Part shown: one piece after another, positions 16,384 to 25,486 of the stretch
Position numbering within the stretch: position 1 is the stretch's first letter
Layout: each line of letters starts with the position of its first letter
Origin: Pseudomonas alcaliphila JAB1
GTDB lineage: Bacteria; Pseudomonadota; Gammaproteobacteria; Pseudomonadales; Pseudomonadaceae
Direction of reading: 5' to 3'
Length of the DNA stretch: 64,000 bases
Assembly (NCBI RefSeq): GCF_001941865.1
Contig: NZ_CP016162.1
Location: forward strand, 2,604,001-2,668,000
The notes under the pieces: model-generated
The model's input: the letters and a program-made list of their open reading frames with translations, nothing else
The model's database searches: none
Told to the model about the DNA's origin: nothing
Position numbers and translations under genes: made by a program

Positions 16384-18177
16384 TCATGACGCCGGGGCGG
16401 GCTCGAATGCGCGCGCAGGCCGCATGCGCGGCGATACATCGCGCGCCGGCAGGAAGCGCCCGTAGCGCTGTGCCTTGCCCAGATCATCCGGGTATTCCAC
16501 GCCGCGGCGATAGGCGATGCGACCGTTGATCATCGTCAGCGCGACCGCTGCATCGTTGCGTTTGACCACCCGCATCAGGCCCAGCACCTCCATCGGCGCT
16601 TCGTGCAGTTCATCCAGGGTGTCATCGAGGCCGGCGGGGTTGATCAGCACCAGGTCGGCACGATCACCGACGCGCAGGTAGCCGGCATCGATGCCGATGA
16701 AGTCAGCCAGCTCGCCGCTGCAGCGGCGCACGGCCTTGCCCAGCTCCATGAATGGCTCGCCGGCCAATTCGGCGTCCCGCACGTATTTGAGTAAACGCAG
16801 CGGGAAGTTGTACTGGGCGATGGAGCGCAGATGCGCGCCAGAGTCGGCGAAGCCGGGGTGCGTCCAGGGGCTGGCCAGCAGCTTGCGCATGATCGCCTCG
16901 CGCTGGTTGCCGTAGCAGGTCGTCCACTTCAGCGCCTCGCGGTACTGGCAGGCCAGTTCGAAGTAGGCGTCTACTGCATCCAGGCCGCGCGTCTGGCCCA
17001 GTTGCTTGAAGTTCTTGCCGACCAGGCTGGCATCCGGGCATTCGGTTACCCAGCAATCGGAGAAGTCGCGGTGCCATAGGCCCTTGGTCAGCACGGCTTT
17101 GACCTGTTTCTTGAACAGGGCGCGGAACGCCGGCTCCTTGACCTTGGCGTAGAGCTCATCCGGGTCCTTGATGTTGCGCAGGATCTCGCCAGCACCGAAT
17201 TCCTCGAAGGCATTCACGTTGAGTCCTTCCAGGCGCAGGGTGAAGGGCGCTGGCAAGGTCTGCCAGCGGAAGTGGCCGCGCAGCACCCTGTTCGCCAGCC
17301 AGCCGGAAAGGCGGGTGAAACGGTGCAGCAGCGGCTGCGACTTGAGATCCAGCGCCGTGAGCATGGTGCATTTCAGCGGTTTCCTGAACCAGCCGTGGGC
17401 CTGCCAGAGGAAGGCGAACACGTTGACCTTGGTCACCGCGTTCGGCGCGCCCTGCAGCACCGCGCCGCGCCGCCGCAATACGGCGAACAGGCGGGAGAAC
17501 TCCTTCCAACTGGCGAAGGTCGACGGCAACGGGCTGGACCAGGCGCGGTCGCCGTCCATCTTGTCCAGTCGTGTGGTCATTACCGACAGGCCAATACACC
17601 CGGCGTCCAGCGCCTCTTCGAGCAACTGCTCCATGCGCGCCAGTTCGGCTTCGCTGGGCTTCACCCGACGGGTGGCGCGCTCCAGGCCCATCACCGCCAC
17701 GCGCAGCTCCGAATGGCCGAGGAAGGAATTGACGTTCGGGCCCAGCGGCAACTGGTCGTAGAAGGCGCGATAACCAGCGGCGTCGCGCCAGGTTTTCTTT
17801 TCCTGGAGGATCGGCAGCACGTATTCACGGGGCACCGCTTCGACGCGGGTGAACAGGTCGGAGCAGTCTTCGGCGTCGGCCAGCACCATGCTGATGGAAC
17901 AGGAGCCGATGGTCACGCTGGTGACGCCGTGGCGCACCGACTCCTTCAGTGCTGGTGCAGCGATCACCTCGGCATCGTAATGCGAGTGGATCTCCAGGAA
18001 GCCGGGGGTAAGCCACTGGCCTTTGGCGTCGATCACCTCGGGGCACCCGGCCTCGTCCAGCGGGCTGAGGCTGAGTACCTCGACCTTGCCGTCACGGATG
18101 CCGATATGGCGGATCGCCCCCGGCACGCCGGTGCCGTCGAAGTAAAGGCCGTTGTTGATGATGATGTCGTAGCTCAT
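16384..18177 (-). CDS. N-acyl-D-amino-acid deacylase family amidohydrolase
   Basis: A 597-residue metal-dependent amidohydrolase of the D-aminoacylase/dihydroorotase-like group. It opens with IIINNGLYFDGTGVPGAIR, carries the metal motif HSHYDAE near residue 70, and ends with the composite beta domain (DRADLVLINPAGL and TMINGRIAYRRG). The frame is open upstream to 18654, but the real start is ATG 18177, which overlaps the stop of the preceding TSUP gene by 4 bp. It is the last gene of a five-gene operon; hydrolysis of an amide or N-acyl bond in a substrate imported by the symporter is inferred. The exact substrate is unknown. Confidence 0.85.
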   Translation of the reverse strand: MSYDIIINNGLYFDGTGVPGAIRHIGIRDGKVEVLSLSPLDEAGCPEVIDAKGQWLTPGFLEIHSHYDAEVIAAPALKESVRHGVTSVTIGSCSISMVLADAEDCSDLFTRVEAVPREYVLPILQEKKTWRDAAGYRAFYDQLPLGPNVNSFLGHSELRVAVMGLERATRRVKPSEAELARMEQLLEEALDAGCIGLSVMTTRLDKMDGDRAWSSPLPSTFASWKEFSRLFAVLRRRGAVLQGAPNAVTKVNVFAFLWQAHGWFRKPLKCTMLTALDLKSQPLLHRFTRLSGWLANRVLRGHFRWQTLPAPFTLRLEGLNVNAFEEFGAGEILRNIKDPDELYAKVKEPAFRALFKKQVKAVLTKGLWHRDFSDCWVTECPDASLVGKNFKQLGQTRGLDAVDAYFELACQYREALKWTTCYGNQREAIMRKLLASPWTHPGFADSGAHLRSIAQYNFPLRLLKYVRDAELAGEPFMELGKAVRRCSGELADFIGIDAGYLRVGDRADLVLINPAGLDDTLDELHEAPMEVLGLMRVVKRNDAAVALTMINGRIAYRRGVEYPDDLGKAQRYGRFLPARDVSPRMRPARAFEPAPAS

Positions 18178-18917
18178 GGCAGTCTCCAGGGCGCCAGCAG
18201 CAGGATGCCGGTGACCAACAGCAGGATGTAGATGGCGAGGCGGAAATGACGCTCGTCGAAGCGCCGGTGCAGGCGTTCGCCCAGCCACACCCCGAGCAGC
18301 AGAAGCGGGGCGTAGGTGAGTACCTGAGGCAGCACCGGCAGCAGGCGGCCGTCGAGCAGAAAGGCGAGGGTGAGCAGGCTGTTGAGGGTGAACCAGACAG
18401 TGACCAGGGTGGCGCGCAGTCGCGCCTTGTCCAGCTGGGTACCGGCCAGGCCGTAGACCAGCAGCGGGCCACCCGACGCGAACAGGCCATGGCTGAGGCC
18501 TGCGGCCAGGGTAATGCAGCGAGTCAGCCAGGCCGGGCGTTGCGGCAGTGCGCTCGCCCGGCGCAGGCGCCACAGTTCGCGGCCGGCGAACCAGACGATC
18601 AGCGCACCGAAGCCGACCTTCAACGCCTGGGTGTCCAGATAAGGCAGCAGCCAATAGCCGAGTAAAGTACCAATAAGCATGCCGGGCAGCAGGGTGCCAA
18701 GCAGCAGGCGGCGGTCGATCTGCTGCCAGTGGCGATGCACCAGATAGCCGGTCATGCAGATGTTCAGCGGCACCAGGATCGGTAGCAGTTGATCGATGGG
18801 CAGCAGCAATGCGCCGAGCGACAGCGCGATGACCACGCTGCCAAAGCCAGTAACGGCTTCCAGGGTGTAGGCCAGCAAAATGAAGCCGCCGAGGGCATAG
18901 GGCGCCAGGGCCATCAA
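18174..18917 (-). CDS. Sulfite exporter TauE/SafE (TSUP) family membrane protein
   Basis: A 247-residue inner-membrane protein with about eight hydrophobic segments. The first repeat begins GGFILLAYTLEAVTGFGSVVIAL and the second has GLSHGLFASGGPLLVYGL. It is a different subgroup from the TSUP gene at 8871. Both ends overlap its neighbours by 4 bp (ATGA), placing it firmly inside the five-gene operon. It may export an acidic degradation product; the substrate is unknown. Confidence 0.88.
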   Translation of the reverse strand: MMALAPYALGGFILLAYTLEAVTGFGSVVIALSLGALLLPIDQLLPILVPLNICMTGYLVHRHWQQIDRRLLLGTLLPGMLIGTLLGYWLLPYLDTQALKVGFGALIVWFAGRELWRLRRASALPQRPAWLTRCITLAAGLSHGLFASGGPLLVYGLAGTQLDKARLRATLVTVWFTLNSLLTLAFLLDGRLLPVLPQVLTYAPLLLLGVWLGERLHRRFDERHFRLAIYILLLVTGILLLAPWRLP

Positions 18918-19696
18918 CTGATCTCCCCGGCGAAGCGCTGGCTCATCTTGCGGTGGTACAGCGCCGGTGCCAGGCGCCAGAGCAGGCTCGCCAGCCAGCT
19001 GCCACGATCCGGGAACAGGCGCTCGCGGCGCTGCTGCAGTGCATCGAGAATCAGGCTTGCCATCCAGTCGGCGCTGCGAATCTTGCCGATGGTCGAGCGG
19101 GCATGGCCGGCCGGTTTGCCGTCGCCGCCCAGGGCATTGCGGTCGATGGGCGTATCGAGAAAGCTCGGATAGACCATCAGCAGGCCGATGCCGTCACGGG
19201 CGATCTCGGCGCGCAGCACCTCGAAGGCCTGGCCCAGGGCGCTTTTCGCGGCGCAGTAACCGGCACGGCCGAGCACCGGCATCCAGCCGGCCATGGAGCC
19301 GATGGCGACCACCTGGCCGCGGCTTTCACGCAGCAGCGGCAGGGCGGCCAGGGTCAGTTCCAGCGGCGCGTGATAGTCCACCGCCATGACCTTGCGAAAT
19401 ACCGCGGGATCGGTGCGCAGCGTGGGCGAACGGTGGGTGATGCCGGCGTTGTTGATCAGCACGTCCAACCGGCCGAAACGCTGCCGGCAGCCGTCGAGCA
19501 GGCGTGCATGCAACTCGGGGTCGGTGATGTCGCCAGCAAGGGCCAGTACGCGCTCGCTGCCCAGTTCATCGGCGCGAGCCGCGAGACCGCTGGCATCAAT
19601 ATCGGTGAGCAGCAGGGCATCGCCACGTGCGTGACAGGCGCGCGCCAGTTGCCAGCCGAGGCCGCTGGCGGCGCCGGTAATCAGGACCACGCGCAT
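18914..19696 (-). CDS. Short-chain dehydrogenase/reductase (SDR family)
   Basis: A 260-residue classical SDR: NAD(P)-binding TGAASGLG near the N-terminus, NNAG core motif (VLINNAGIT), catalytic Ser in GSMAGW and YCAAKSALG (Tyr-x3-Lys). The C-terminal LLWRLAPALYHRKM is basic and hydrophobic. The long open frame continues upstream antisense-like through the symporter gene, but the start ATG at 19696 is fixed by the one-base overlap with the symporter stop. Likely oxidises or reduces a hydroxyl/keto group of the operon's substrate. Confidence 0.9.
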   Translation of the reverse strand: MRVVLITGAASGLGWQLARACHARGDALLLTDIDASGLAARADELGSERVLALAGDITDPELHARLLDGCRQRFGRLDVLINNAGITHRSPTLRTDPAVFRKVMAVDYHAPLELTLAALPLLRESRGQVVAIGSMAGWMPVLGRAGYCAAKSALGQAFEVLRAEIARDGIGLLMVYPSFLDTPIDRNALGGDGKPAGHARSTIGKIRSADWMASLILDALQQRRERLFPDRGSWLASLLWRLAPALYHRKMSQRFAGEIS

Positions 19697-20634
19697 CACC
19701 GCTCTCCTGCGCTGGGCAAGGGCGTCAGCAACGCGTCGGCTGCAGGCGGCCTGCGTGACCACAGCCAGGCCAGGCTGAGGCCGGACACCAGATGCCAGCA
19801 ACCCCAGAAGGCCGCGATCAGCAGCATGCCGCTGGCCTGCGGGAAGAAGGTGAAGATGATCACCAGGCCCAGTGCCGAATTCTGGATGCCCACTTCCAGC
19901 GTCAGGGCGCGGCGGTCGGCCACCGATAGCCCGCTCAGGCGTGCGCTGAGGTAGCCAATGCTCAGCGCCAGGGCGTTGTGCGCCACCACCAGCCAGAAGA
20001 ACAGATGGAAATGTCGGGTGAACTGCTCGAGGTTGCGGCTGAACGCCAGCGCCACGAAACCGAGCATTACCAGCAAGGCGAACAGGCGCAGGGGCTTTTC
20101 CACTTTCAGCGTCAGTTGCGGGAAACGCCGACCGATCCACATGCCAGCCAACAGAGGCAGGCCGAGCACCAGCAGCACGAGCAGCAGCAAACTCAGCGGG
20201 TCCAGTTCGATCTGCGTCAGCAAGGGGTGCGTATGTGGATTGAGCCAGGCGTACAGGGCGAAATTGAGCGGTGTCAGCACGCTGGCGACGACGCTGGAAA
20301 CGGCGGTCATGCTCACCGACAGCGCGACGTTGCCGCGAGCCATCCAGGTCATGATGTTGGAGAAGCTGCCGCCTGGGCAGGCAGCGATCAGGGTCATGCC
20401 CAGCGCCAGTTGCGGCTCGATGGCCAGGGCCCAGCAAGCCAGGCAGGTCAGCGCCGGCAGCAACACGAATTGCGCCAGCATGCCAATCACTGGGGCCTTG
20501 GGCGCGCGGGCGATGCGGCGGAAGTCCTCGGCGCGCAGGTCCAGGGAAACGCCGAACATCATCAGCGCAACGATCAGGTTGATCAGCACCAGGCTGCTGG
20601 GGTCGAAGGCGATATTCACCTGTTCCATGCTCAT
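19696..20634 (-). CDS. Bile acid:sodium symporter family (BASS) transporter
   Basis: A 312-residue inner-membrane protein with nine or ten helices and the BASS core motif AACPGGSFSNIMTWMARGNVALSVSMT, containing the unwound Gly-rich crossover, plus an N-terminal IVALMMFGVSLDL. Members import organic anions with Na+ (bile acids, pantoate, pyruvate, other acids). Its ATG overlaps the stop of the flavin monooxygenase gene by 4 bp. It is the only obvious importer in this operon. Confidence 0.9.
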   Translation of the reverse strand: MSMEQVNIAFDPSSLVLINLIVALMMFGVSLDLRAEDFRRIARAPKAPVIGMLAQFVLLPALTCLACWALAIEPQLALGMTLIAACPGGSFSNIMTWMARGNVALSVSMTAVSSVVASVLTPLNFALYAWLNPHTHPLLTQIELDPLSLLLLVLLVLGLPLLAGMWIGRRFPQLTLKVEKPLRLFALLVMLGFVALAFSRNLEQFTRHFHLFFWLVVAHNALALSIGYLSARLSGLSVADRRALTLEVGIQNSALGLVIIFTFFPQASGMLLIAAFWGCWHLVSGLSLAWLWSRRPPAADALLTPLPSAGER

Positions 20635-21959
20635 GCCCCCTGCGCAGCGAGTGCGCCATCGTTGGCCAGCTCACGGTGCAGCGCGGCGCTGTGTTCGGCT
20701 ATGCGTCTACGATAGCTGTCCTTGTGCACGTAATAGGCCATGCGCTCCAGCTGCAGGTAGCGATAGCCGCCATCCAGGCGCTGGCTGGCTTGAGCGCGAA
20801 TGGTCTGGCGCAGGGCCTGAGCAGCGGGGCTGCCAGCCAGCGACTGGCGGATATACAGCGCGACCAGCTCCGCCTGCTCGGCACGACCCTGCCAGCCCAG
20901 GCCGGAGGCCTCGACCATACCGAGCATGAACAGGTCGTCGTGCTCGGGGTGGAAGACGTTGAGATACAGCTGCGGCGCACCGGCACCTTGCGGCCAGTTC
21001 AACTCGTCGCGGGCGATGAAGGGGTAGTCGAGCTTGTAGCCGGTGGCCATGAGGATCAGGTCGTACTCGGCTTGTTCGCCGTTGGCGAAGGTCACGCCTT
21101 GCCCCCTCACTGCCGTGATATCGCCGCGAGGGTGGATGTCGCCGTGGCCGATATGGTGCAGCACCAGCGAGTTCATCACCGGATGCGACTCGTACAGGCG
21201 GTAGTCAGGGTCGGGCAGACCGTACTGCGAGGGTTTGCCGACCAGGGCGCGTACCAGCAGACCGTCGACCAGCTGTTTGAGACGGCGCGGTAGCTTGATC
21301 GCACCGCCGAAGGTATCGGTGGGTTTGCCGAGGATGAACTTGGGCAGGAAGTGATAGCCACGGCGTACCGAGAGGTCGACCGAGGCGGCGCGATGCACGG
21401 CATCGACGGCGATATCGCAGGCCGAGTTGCCGCAGCCGACCACCAGCACCCGTTTGCCGGCGAAGATATCCGCGCTCTTGTAGGCATTCGAATGCAACAA
21501 CTCGCCGGAAAAGTCGCCAGGCAGGCGCGGCAGGTTGGGCGTATGCAGGGTGCCGTTGGCGATCAGCACACCGTCGAAACGCCACTCGTGTTGCTCGCCG
21601 TTGCGCTCGCTGATCAGTTTCCAGCCATCTTGCTCGCGTTGCACCTGCAGCACGCGGGTATCGAACTGGTAATGCTCATAGAGACGAAACTGCCTGGCGT
21701 AGTCGCGAAAGTAGCGGCGCATCTCGCTGTGGTGCGGGTAGGGCGCCACCTCGGCACGCATGGGGAACTCGCGGAACTCGGTGGTGCCCTTGGAGGAAAT
21801 CAGATGCGCCGAGTGATACATGCTGCTGTGTGGGTTATCGATATCCCACAGGCCGCCAACGTCGCGGTGCAGCTCGAAACCGATGAAATCGATACCGTGC
21901 TTCTTCAATTGCCGAGCCGTGCACAGGCCCATGGGGCCTGCACCGATGATGGCGTACAT
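20631..21959 (-). CDS. Flavin-containing monooxygenase (class B)
   Basis: A 442-residue FAD/NADPH enzyme. The FAD motif is AIIGAGPMGL at the N-terminus, the class B fingerprint FxGxxxHxxxY is at about 150-160 (FSGELLHSNAY), and the NADPH motif is VVGCGNSACD at about 173-182. The tyrosine at the end of the fingerprint is typical of N/S-oxygenating FMOs rather than Baeyer-Villiger enzymes, which have tryptophan. ATG 21959 is the start; the upstream open frame to 22079 lies in the divergent promoter region. It is the first gene of the five-gene operon. Confidence 0.9.
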   Translation of the reverse strand: MYAIIGAGPMGLCTARQLKKHGIDFIGFELHRDVGGLWDIDNPHSSMYHSAHLISSKGTTEFREFPMRAEVAPYPHHSEMRRYFRDYARQFRLYEHYQFDTRVLQVQREQDGWKLISERNGEQHEWRFDGVLIANGTLHTPNLPRLPGDFSGELLHSNAYKSADIFAGKRVLVVGCGNSACDIAVDAVHRAASVDLSVRRGYHFLPKFILGKPTDTFGGAIKLPRRLKQLVDGLLVRALVGKPSQYGLPDPDYRLYESHPVMNSLVLHHIGHGDIHPRGDITAVRGQGVTFANGEQAEYDLILMATGYKLDYPFIARDELNWPQGAGAPQLYLNVFHPEHDDLFMLGMVEASGLGWQGRAEQAELVALYIRQSLAGSPAAQALRQTIRAQASQRLDGGYRYLQLERMAYYVHKDSYRRRIAEHSAALHRELANDGALAAQGA

Positions 21960-22095
21960 GGCGAACCTCGTTATTGTTATGAGTAGCAGCGCAAGTGTTG
22001 GAATTATTGCGTGACCGGGGGCGGCTGCTTCAATGACAATCGGCGCCTTTAGCCCGGTTCTTGTGGTACGGGATGTCACTGTGGGAGAGGTATCG

Positions 22096-22875
22096 ATGCC
22101 AGGGTTGCCGCCGGACGACGAGTTGCAGCAGCAGGACGAGGTTCTGCTGGCCGAGGTGCACGACGCCTTCGGGGTGATCCGTGTGGTGCAGATCGGCGCC
22201 TACCGCTTTCTCGAGTTTGGTGATGCCATCGAACAGAGTTGCGTGTTCCAGGGCGATCCCAGCTGGCTGGAATACGACTACACCCGCGCCATGTTGCTGG
22301 GCGCGCTGTGCCACGATGCGCCGGAAACCGCACTGTTCCTTGGTCTGGGCGCCGGCAACCTGACCCAGGCCTGCCTGAAGTTCCTGCCGTTGGAGGACGT
22401 CGAGGCCATCGAGTTGCGCCCGGACGTACCGCGCCTGGCCATGGAGTTTCTCGGTCTGGACGATGACCCGCGGCTGACCATTCGCATCGGCGACGCCACC
22501 GAACTGCTCGACAGCGCGGAAACCGCTGACCTGATCTTTCTCGATCTGTACACCGACCAGGGGCCTGGTGTCGGGCATCTGGCCTGGCGCTTTCTCGAGC
22601 GCTGCCGCGAAAAACTCAACCCGGGTGGCTGGCTGATCATCAATCAATGGGCAGGCAACGACGGCAAGCCGCTTGGCGCGGCACTGCTGCGCGGCCTTTA
22701 TCATCGACACTATTGGGAGTGCCCGGTGAAGGAGGGCAACGTGGTACTGCTGATCCCGGCCGACCTCGAGCAGCGCTTGAACATGGGACGCCTGCAGATG
22801 CGTGCGGGCGAGCTGGCGCCGCGCCTGGGTTACTCGCTACAGCCGCTGATCGAAGCGCTGCGTCCGGCCACTTGA
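22096..22875 (+). CDS. Spermidine synthase-like methyltransferase-fold protein
   Basis: A 259-residue Rossmann-fold protein of the spermidine synthase superfamily, with LFLGLGAGNLTQACLKFLP as the nucleotide-binding motif I, AIELRPDV as the acidic strand, and IRIGDATELL then DLIFLDLYTDQGPG in place of the polyamine-binding DxxDP motif. Pseudomonas carries several such SpeE-like proteins without proven synthase activity. GGGAGAGG precedes ATG 22096. It is divergent from the FMO operon (137-bp gap) and has no speD partner nearby. Confidence 0.8.
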   Translation: MPGLPPDDELQQQDEVLLAEVHDAFGVIRVVQIGAYRFLEFGDAIEQSCVFQGDPSWLEYDYTRAMLLGALCHDAPETALFLGLGAGNLTQACLKFLPLEDVEAIELRPDVPRLAMEFLGLDDDPRLTIRIGDATELLDSAETADLIFLDLYTDQGPGVGHLAWRFLERCREKLNPGGWLIINQWAGNDGKPLGAALLRGLYHRHYWECPVKEGNVVLLIPADLEQRLNMGRLQMRAGELAPRLGYSLQPLIEALRPAT

Positions 22876-23164
22876 TGCGCCGTTGAGCGGTTGGATGCAT
22901 ACCAATCGATAAAAACCAGCACCCGAGACAGGATTTTCCGGTATAGTTCGCGCCGGCCAATTCTCTGGCCACGTTCAGGTAGTGCAACTCGCCCGGGAAA
23001 TTAACACCCGGCAGCCAGTCCCCAGCGGACTATCCTTGACGATTCACTTTCATCACGTTTTCGCAAATCCCCGCCGACCAGGCTGCCAGGGTGACCCAAA
23101 AGGTCTTACACGGCATGCGCAGCTTTGGAACATGGGTCTTTGCGGATGCACTTGAGGCAGACCC
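22876..23164 (+). promoter_or_regulatory. Promoter and long 5' leader of deaD
   Basis: This gap has no gene. GTATAGT near 22941-22947 gives a good -10, which would leave an mRNA leader of about 210 bases before the helicase start. Long structured leaders are common on cold-shock RNA helicase mRNAs. Promoter placement is inferred. Confidence 0.45.
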
Positions 23165-24856
23165 ATGACCCAGGAAATCGGCGGCTTCGCCGCGCTCGGA
23201 CTTCACCCCAATATTCTCGCCGCTCTGACCGCCGTCGGTTACGAAGAGCCGTCTCCCATCCAGTCGCAGGCCATTCCGGTGATCCTCGCCGGCCAGGACA
23301 TGATCGGCCAGGCCCAAACCGGCACTGGCAAGACCGCAGCCTTCGCGTTGCCGATCCTGTCGAAAATCGACCCGACCAAGCGTGAACCACAGGCGCTGAT
23401 TCTGACGCCGACCCGCGAGCTGGCCCTGCAGGTCGCCACCGCGTTTGAAACCTATTCCAAGCAGATGCCTGGCCTCAATGTGGTCGCCGTCTACGGCGGC
23501 GCGCCCATGGGCCCGCAGCTCAAGGCCATCCGCCAGGGCGCCCAGGTTATCGTTGCCACACCGGGCCGCCTGGTCGACCACCTGCGTCGCGACGAGAAGG
23601 TGCTGTCGACCATCCAGTACCTGGTGCTCGACGAAGCGGACGAAATGCTCAAGCTGGGCTTCATGGATGACCTCGAAGTGATCTTCGAAGCCATGCCGGA
23701 AAGCCGCCAGAGCGTGCTGTTCTCCGCCACGTTGCCGCACTCGATTCGTGCCATTGCCGAAAAGCACCTGCGTGAGCCGCAACACATCAAGATCGCTGCC
23801 AAGACCCAGACCGTCTCGCGCATCGAGCAGGCGCATCTGATGATCCACGCCGACCAGAAGACCAACGCCGTGCTGCGTCTGCTGGAAGTCGAGGATTTCG
23901 ACGCGCTGATCGCCTTCGTGCGTACCAAACAAGCCACCCTGGACCTGGCCAGCGCCTTGGAAGCCAAAGGCTACAAGGCGGCTGCGCTGAACGGCGACAT
24001 CGCCCAGAACCAGCGTGAGCGCGTGATCGAATCGCTCAAGGATGGCCGCCTGGACATCGTCGTGGCGACCGACGTGGCTGCCCGTGGCATCGACGTGCCG
24101 CGCATCACCCATGTATTCAACGTCGACATGCCGTACGACCCGGAGTCCTACGTGCACCGTATCGGTCGTACCGGCCGTGCCGGTCGTGATGGCCGTGCGC
24201 TGCTGCTGGTGACGCCGCGTGAGCGTCGCATGCTGCAGGTGATCGAGCGTGTCACCGGGCAGAAGGTCGGTGAGGTCAAGCTGCCGAACGCCCAGCAAGT
24301 GCTCGATGCTCGCATCAAGAAACTGACCAACAGCCTGGCGCCGCTGGTGGCCGATGCCGAAGCCAGCCACGGCGATCTGCTCGACCGCCTGACCGCCGAT
24401 ATCGGCTGCAGCCCACGTGCCCTGGCCGCTGCGCTGCTGAAAAAGGCTACCAACGGCCAGGCCCTGGATCTGGCCACTGTCGAGCGCGAGCAGCCACTGG
24501 TGCCGGGCGCTGGCGGCGCTCCGCGTGAGCGTCGTGAACGTGACGGCGAGCGTTCTGAGCGTGGCGGTGATCGTGGTGAATTCCGCGAGCGCCGCGCGCC
24601 GGTACCGCTGACCGAAGGTCGCGTGCGTTGCCGCACTGCGCTGGGTACTCGTGACGGTATCGCCGCGAAGAACCTGCTCGGTGCCATCCTCAACGAGGGT
24701 GGTCTGGCTCGCGAAGCGATCGGTCGTATCCAGATCCGCGAAACCTTCAGCCTGGTCGAGCTGCCGGAAGACGGTCTGGACCGCCTGCTGGGCAAGCTGA
24801 AAGATACCCGCGTGGCCGGCAAGGCTCTGAAGCTGCGTCGCTACCGCGAGGATTGA
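23165..24856 (+). CDS. deaD: DEAD-box ATP-dependent RNA helicase DeaD/CsdA
   Basis: A 563-residue RNA helicase active in ribosome assembly and mRNA remodelling, especially in the cold. All motifs are present: Q motif (YEEPSPIQSQAIPVIL), motif I AQTGTGKT, Ia PTRELALQV, II VLDEADEML, III SATLP, IV-V TDVAARGIDVPRI, VI HRIGRTGRAGRDGRAL. After a basic linker rich in Arg/Glu (RERRERDGERSERGG), the C-terminal DbpA-type RNA-binding fold ends in LKLRRYRED. Length is less than E. coli DeaD (629), due to a shorter tail. A strong terminator follows. Confidence 0.95.
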   Translation: MTQEIGGFAALGLHPNILAALTAVGYEEPSPIQSQAIPVILAGQDMIGQAQTGTGKTAAFALPILSKIDPTKREPQALILTPTRELALQVATAFETYSKQMPGLNVVAVYGGAPMGPQLKAIRQGAQVIVATPGRLVDHLRRDEKVLSTIQYLVLDEADEMLKLGFMDDLEVIFEAMPESRQSVLFSATLPHSIRAIAEKHLREPQHIKIAAKTQTVSRIEQAHLMIHADQKTNAVLRLLEVEDFDALIAFVRTKQATLDLASALEAKGYKAAALNGDIAQNQRERVIESLKDGRLDIVVATDVAARGIDVPRITHVFNVDMPYDPESYVHRIGRTGRAGRDGRALLLVTPRERRMLQVIERVTGQKVGEVKLPNAQQVLDARIKKLTNSLAPLVADAEASHGDLLDRLTADIGCSPRALAAALLKKATNGQALDLATVEREQPLVPGAGGAPRERRERDGERSERGGDRGEFRERRAPVPLTEGRVRCRTALGTRDGIAAKNLLGAILNEGGLAREAIGRIQIRETFSLVELPEDGLDRLLGKLKDTRVAGKALKLRRYRED

Positions 24857-24890
24857 TCCCGCGGGCCTGATGGCTCATGGCAGGATCAAC

Positions 24891-24928
24891 GAAACGCCGC
24901 AACCCTTATCGGGTTGCGGCGTTTTTGT
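24891..24928 (+). terminator. Rho-independent terminator after deaD
   Basis: AAACGCCGCAACCC and GGGTTGCGGCGTTT arms (14 bp) with a TTATC loop, followed by a T run (GTTTTTGTTTG). It can also serve the convergent gene at 24944 on the other strand. Confidence 0.88.
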
Positions 24929-24943
24929 TTGTGCGAAGGTTAG

Positions 24944-25345
24944 TCAGCCGGTTTCGCTGAGATTGGCCTTGGGCGCCAGGCGATCGAACACCTCCGGCGT
25001 CAACGCCGCTTCACCCGCTTCGTCGAGCACTTCGCGTGGTCGCTCACTGCCGGGGATGCTGCTGTCGAGCATGCTCAGCAGCTGCGCGCCGCGCGCGGTG
25101 AGAATGAAATTTTCGCCGTTGCCACCTTCGTCTTCCGGGCGTGGTTCGATAAAGCCGTTTTGCAGCAGGCGCGCTTCGTAGCGTGCAGCCTCGGCGCGCA
25201 GATGATCGAGATTGTCCACGGGGTCGCCGGCATTCTCATGTTCTTCGGCCAGGTCTTCGGCGTAGCGACGCGGGGCGAAGGGTTTGCCGGCGGAGTTCTG
25301 TGCCTCGTGCAGCAGGCGTTCGATCAGGTCCCAGTCGTGCTTCAT
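24944..25345 (-). CDS. DUF2513-like small protein
   Basis: A 133-residue soluble protein: KHDWDLIERLLHEAQNSAG at the start resembles the first helix of DUF2513 proteins, then LRAEAARYEARLLQNGFIEPRP and ENFILTARGAQLLSML give a winged-helix-like pattern. The acidic C-terminal half is rich in Ala/Glu. No signal or membrane segment. It lies between two terminators and is probably transcribed alone. The family name is from weak motif resemblance; function unknown. Confidence 0.6.
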   Translation of the reverse strand: MKHDWDLIERLLHEAQNSAGKPFAPRRYAEDLAEEHENAGDPVDNLDHLRAEAARYEARLLQNGFIEPRPEDEGGNGENFILTARGAQLLSMLDSSIPGSERPREVLDEAGEAALTPEVFDRLAPKANLSETG

Positions 25346-25437
25346 GGCGGTCTCTCCCTATGCGATGGGCTTATAGAGTCCGACTTCAGCAACGCACTAC
25401 GGTTCGACCTGAATTCTGCTAGCGGAGTACACAAAGC

Positions 25438-25466
25438 AAAACGCCCCGAACCAGTCGGGGCGTTTT
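25438..25466 (-). terminator. Rho-independent terminator after the DUF934 gene
   Basis: AAAACGCCCCG / CGGGGCGTTTT form an 11-bp stem. On the minus strand the T run reads GTTTTGCTTTG, ending the cysI-DUF934 transcript. Confidence 0.8.
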
Positions 25467-25486
25467 GGGCGTTTCAGCTGCCGTGA

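Noticed and set aside
18178..18654. N-terminal extension of the amidohydrolase to 756 residues
   Set aside because: The extension is an alternative-frame reading of the TSUP gene; the true start overlaps that gene's stop by 4 bp.
19697..20674. N-terminal extension of the short-chain dehydrogenase
   Set aside because: The extra sequence reads the symporter gene in another frame and lacks family similarity; the SDR motif TGAASGLG needs the start at 19696.
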